DNA from: Clostridia bacterium
Lineage (GTDB): Bacteria > Bacillota_A > Clostridia > Oscillospirales > CAG-272
Reading direction: 5' to 3'
Assembly: GCA_017652965.1 (NCBI GenBank)
Contig: JAGBZZ010000078.1
Coordinates: forward strand, 1 to 12,037
DNA length: 12,037 bases
The notes beneath the pieces are model-generated. The model did no database searches, was not told where the DNA came from, and was given only the letters and a program-made list of their open reading frames with translations. The position numbers and the translations under genes are program-made. Below, piece after piece: positions 11,944 through 12,037 of the stretch (its first letter is position 1; each line of letters starts with the position of its first letter).

Positions 11944-12037
11944 ATTCGCGACACCTTCCACCGCCGGGGAAGGCTACGGTACCCCTGCCTCGGCTACGCA
12001 CGATAGCAAAGACAGTGTAGCGAAAGCTGTGGCACCA
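11944..12037. other. Non-coding hairpin-rich stretch at right edge
   Basis: No gene is supported here. Further inverted repeats continue the array: CCTTCC (11954-11959) with GGAAGG (11968-11973), and GCTACGC (11993-11999) with GTGTAGC (12015-12021, one G-T). GGCTACG is directly repeated at 11972-11978 and 11992-11998. A neighbouring gene may start or end just outside the window. Confidence 0.5.

Noticed and set aside
11993..12037. tRNA gene ending in CCA at the right edge
   Set aside because: The terminal ACCA and a nearby hairpin look suggestive, but no acceptor stem, D-arm or TTC loop can be placed.

Overview
The window looks like a chromosomal segment of a moderately GC-rich Clostridia-type Firmicute, probably a gut Oscillospirales/Ruminococcaceae-like anaerobe. 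The support for this is strong AGGAGG-type ribosome binding sites, three perfect TTGACA-17 bp-TATAAT promoters, the Bacillus/Clostridium order holB-yaaT(ricT)-yabB-rsmI, a small clostridial 2[4Fe-4S] ferredoxin, and a cell-wall-type N-acetylhexosaminidase. Species cannot be read from the sequence. Most of the window is housekeeping DNA with no sign of phage, IS elements or CRISPR.

Layout, left to right. (1) 1-1766, minus strand: a cytoplasmic GH20 beta-N-acetylhexosaminidase with its own promoter and a hairpin at the left edge. (2) 1894-2385, plus: dCMP deaminase (comEB). (3) 2417-3481, plus: four exactly 10-bp-phased A-tracts, a perfect promoter, the ribosomal protein pair rplM-rpsI, and a strong terminator. 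(4) 3533-4766, plus: a two-gene unit of an ECF-type S component and a small radical SAM protein, with promoter and terminator. (5) 4770-7256, plus: a three-gene unit of a VUT/YhhQ-family transporter, a shortened SDR oxidoreductase (ATGA overlap) and a WYL-domain regulator. (6) 7264-7615, plus: a short HPr-like protein that lacks the phosphorylatable histidine, with its own promoter and terminator. (7) 11819 down to 7625, minus: holB, ricT, a 57-residue ferredoxin too short for usual ORF cut-offs, trmN6/yabB and rsmI. This is the conserved Firmicute holB-rsmI block with the ferredoxin inserted and the yazA gene absent. (8) 11828-12037: no gene is visible; it holds a tandem array of small hairpins just upstream of the holB promoter.

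How the parts fit: rplM/rpsI (large and small ribosomal subunits), RsmI (16S rRNA 2'-O-methylation), TrmN6 (tRNA m6A37) and a VUT transporter (usually queuosine precursor uptake) make the segment rich in translation functions, with replication (HolB, dCMP deaminase) mixed in. The RicT homologue carries the six-cysteine pattern of the Fe-S Ric complex and sits beside a ferredoxin.

The least explained items are: the hairpin array, whose stems differ in sequence but keep pairing; a 20-bp element shared at 19/20 positions between two terminators 9 kb apart; the phased A-tracts upstream of rplM; the HPr-like protein with Gln at the histidine position; and the VUT-SDR-WYL and ECF-radical SAM units, whose substrates are unknown. 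I did not find a clearly new multi-gene system, and none is claimed.
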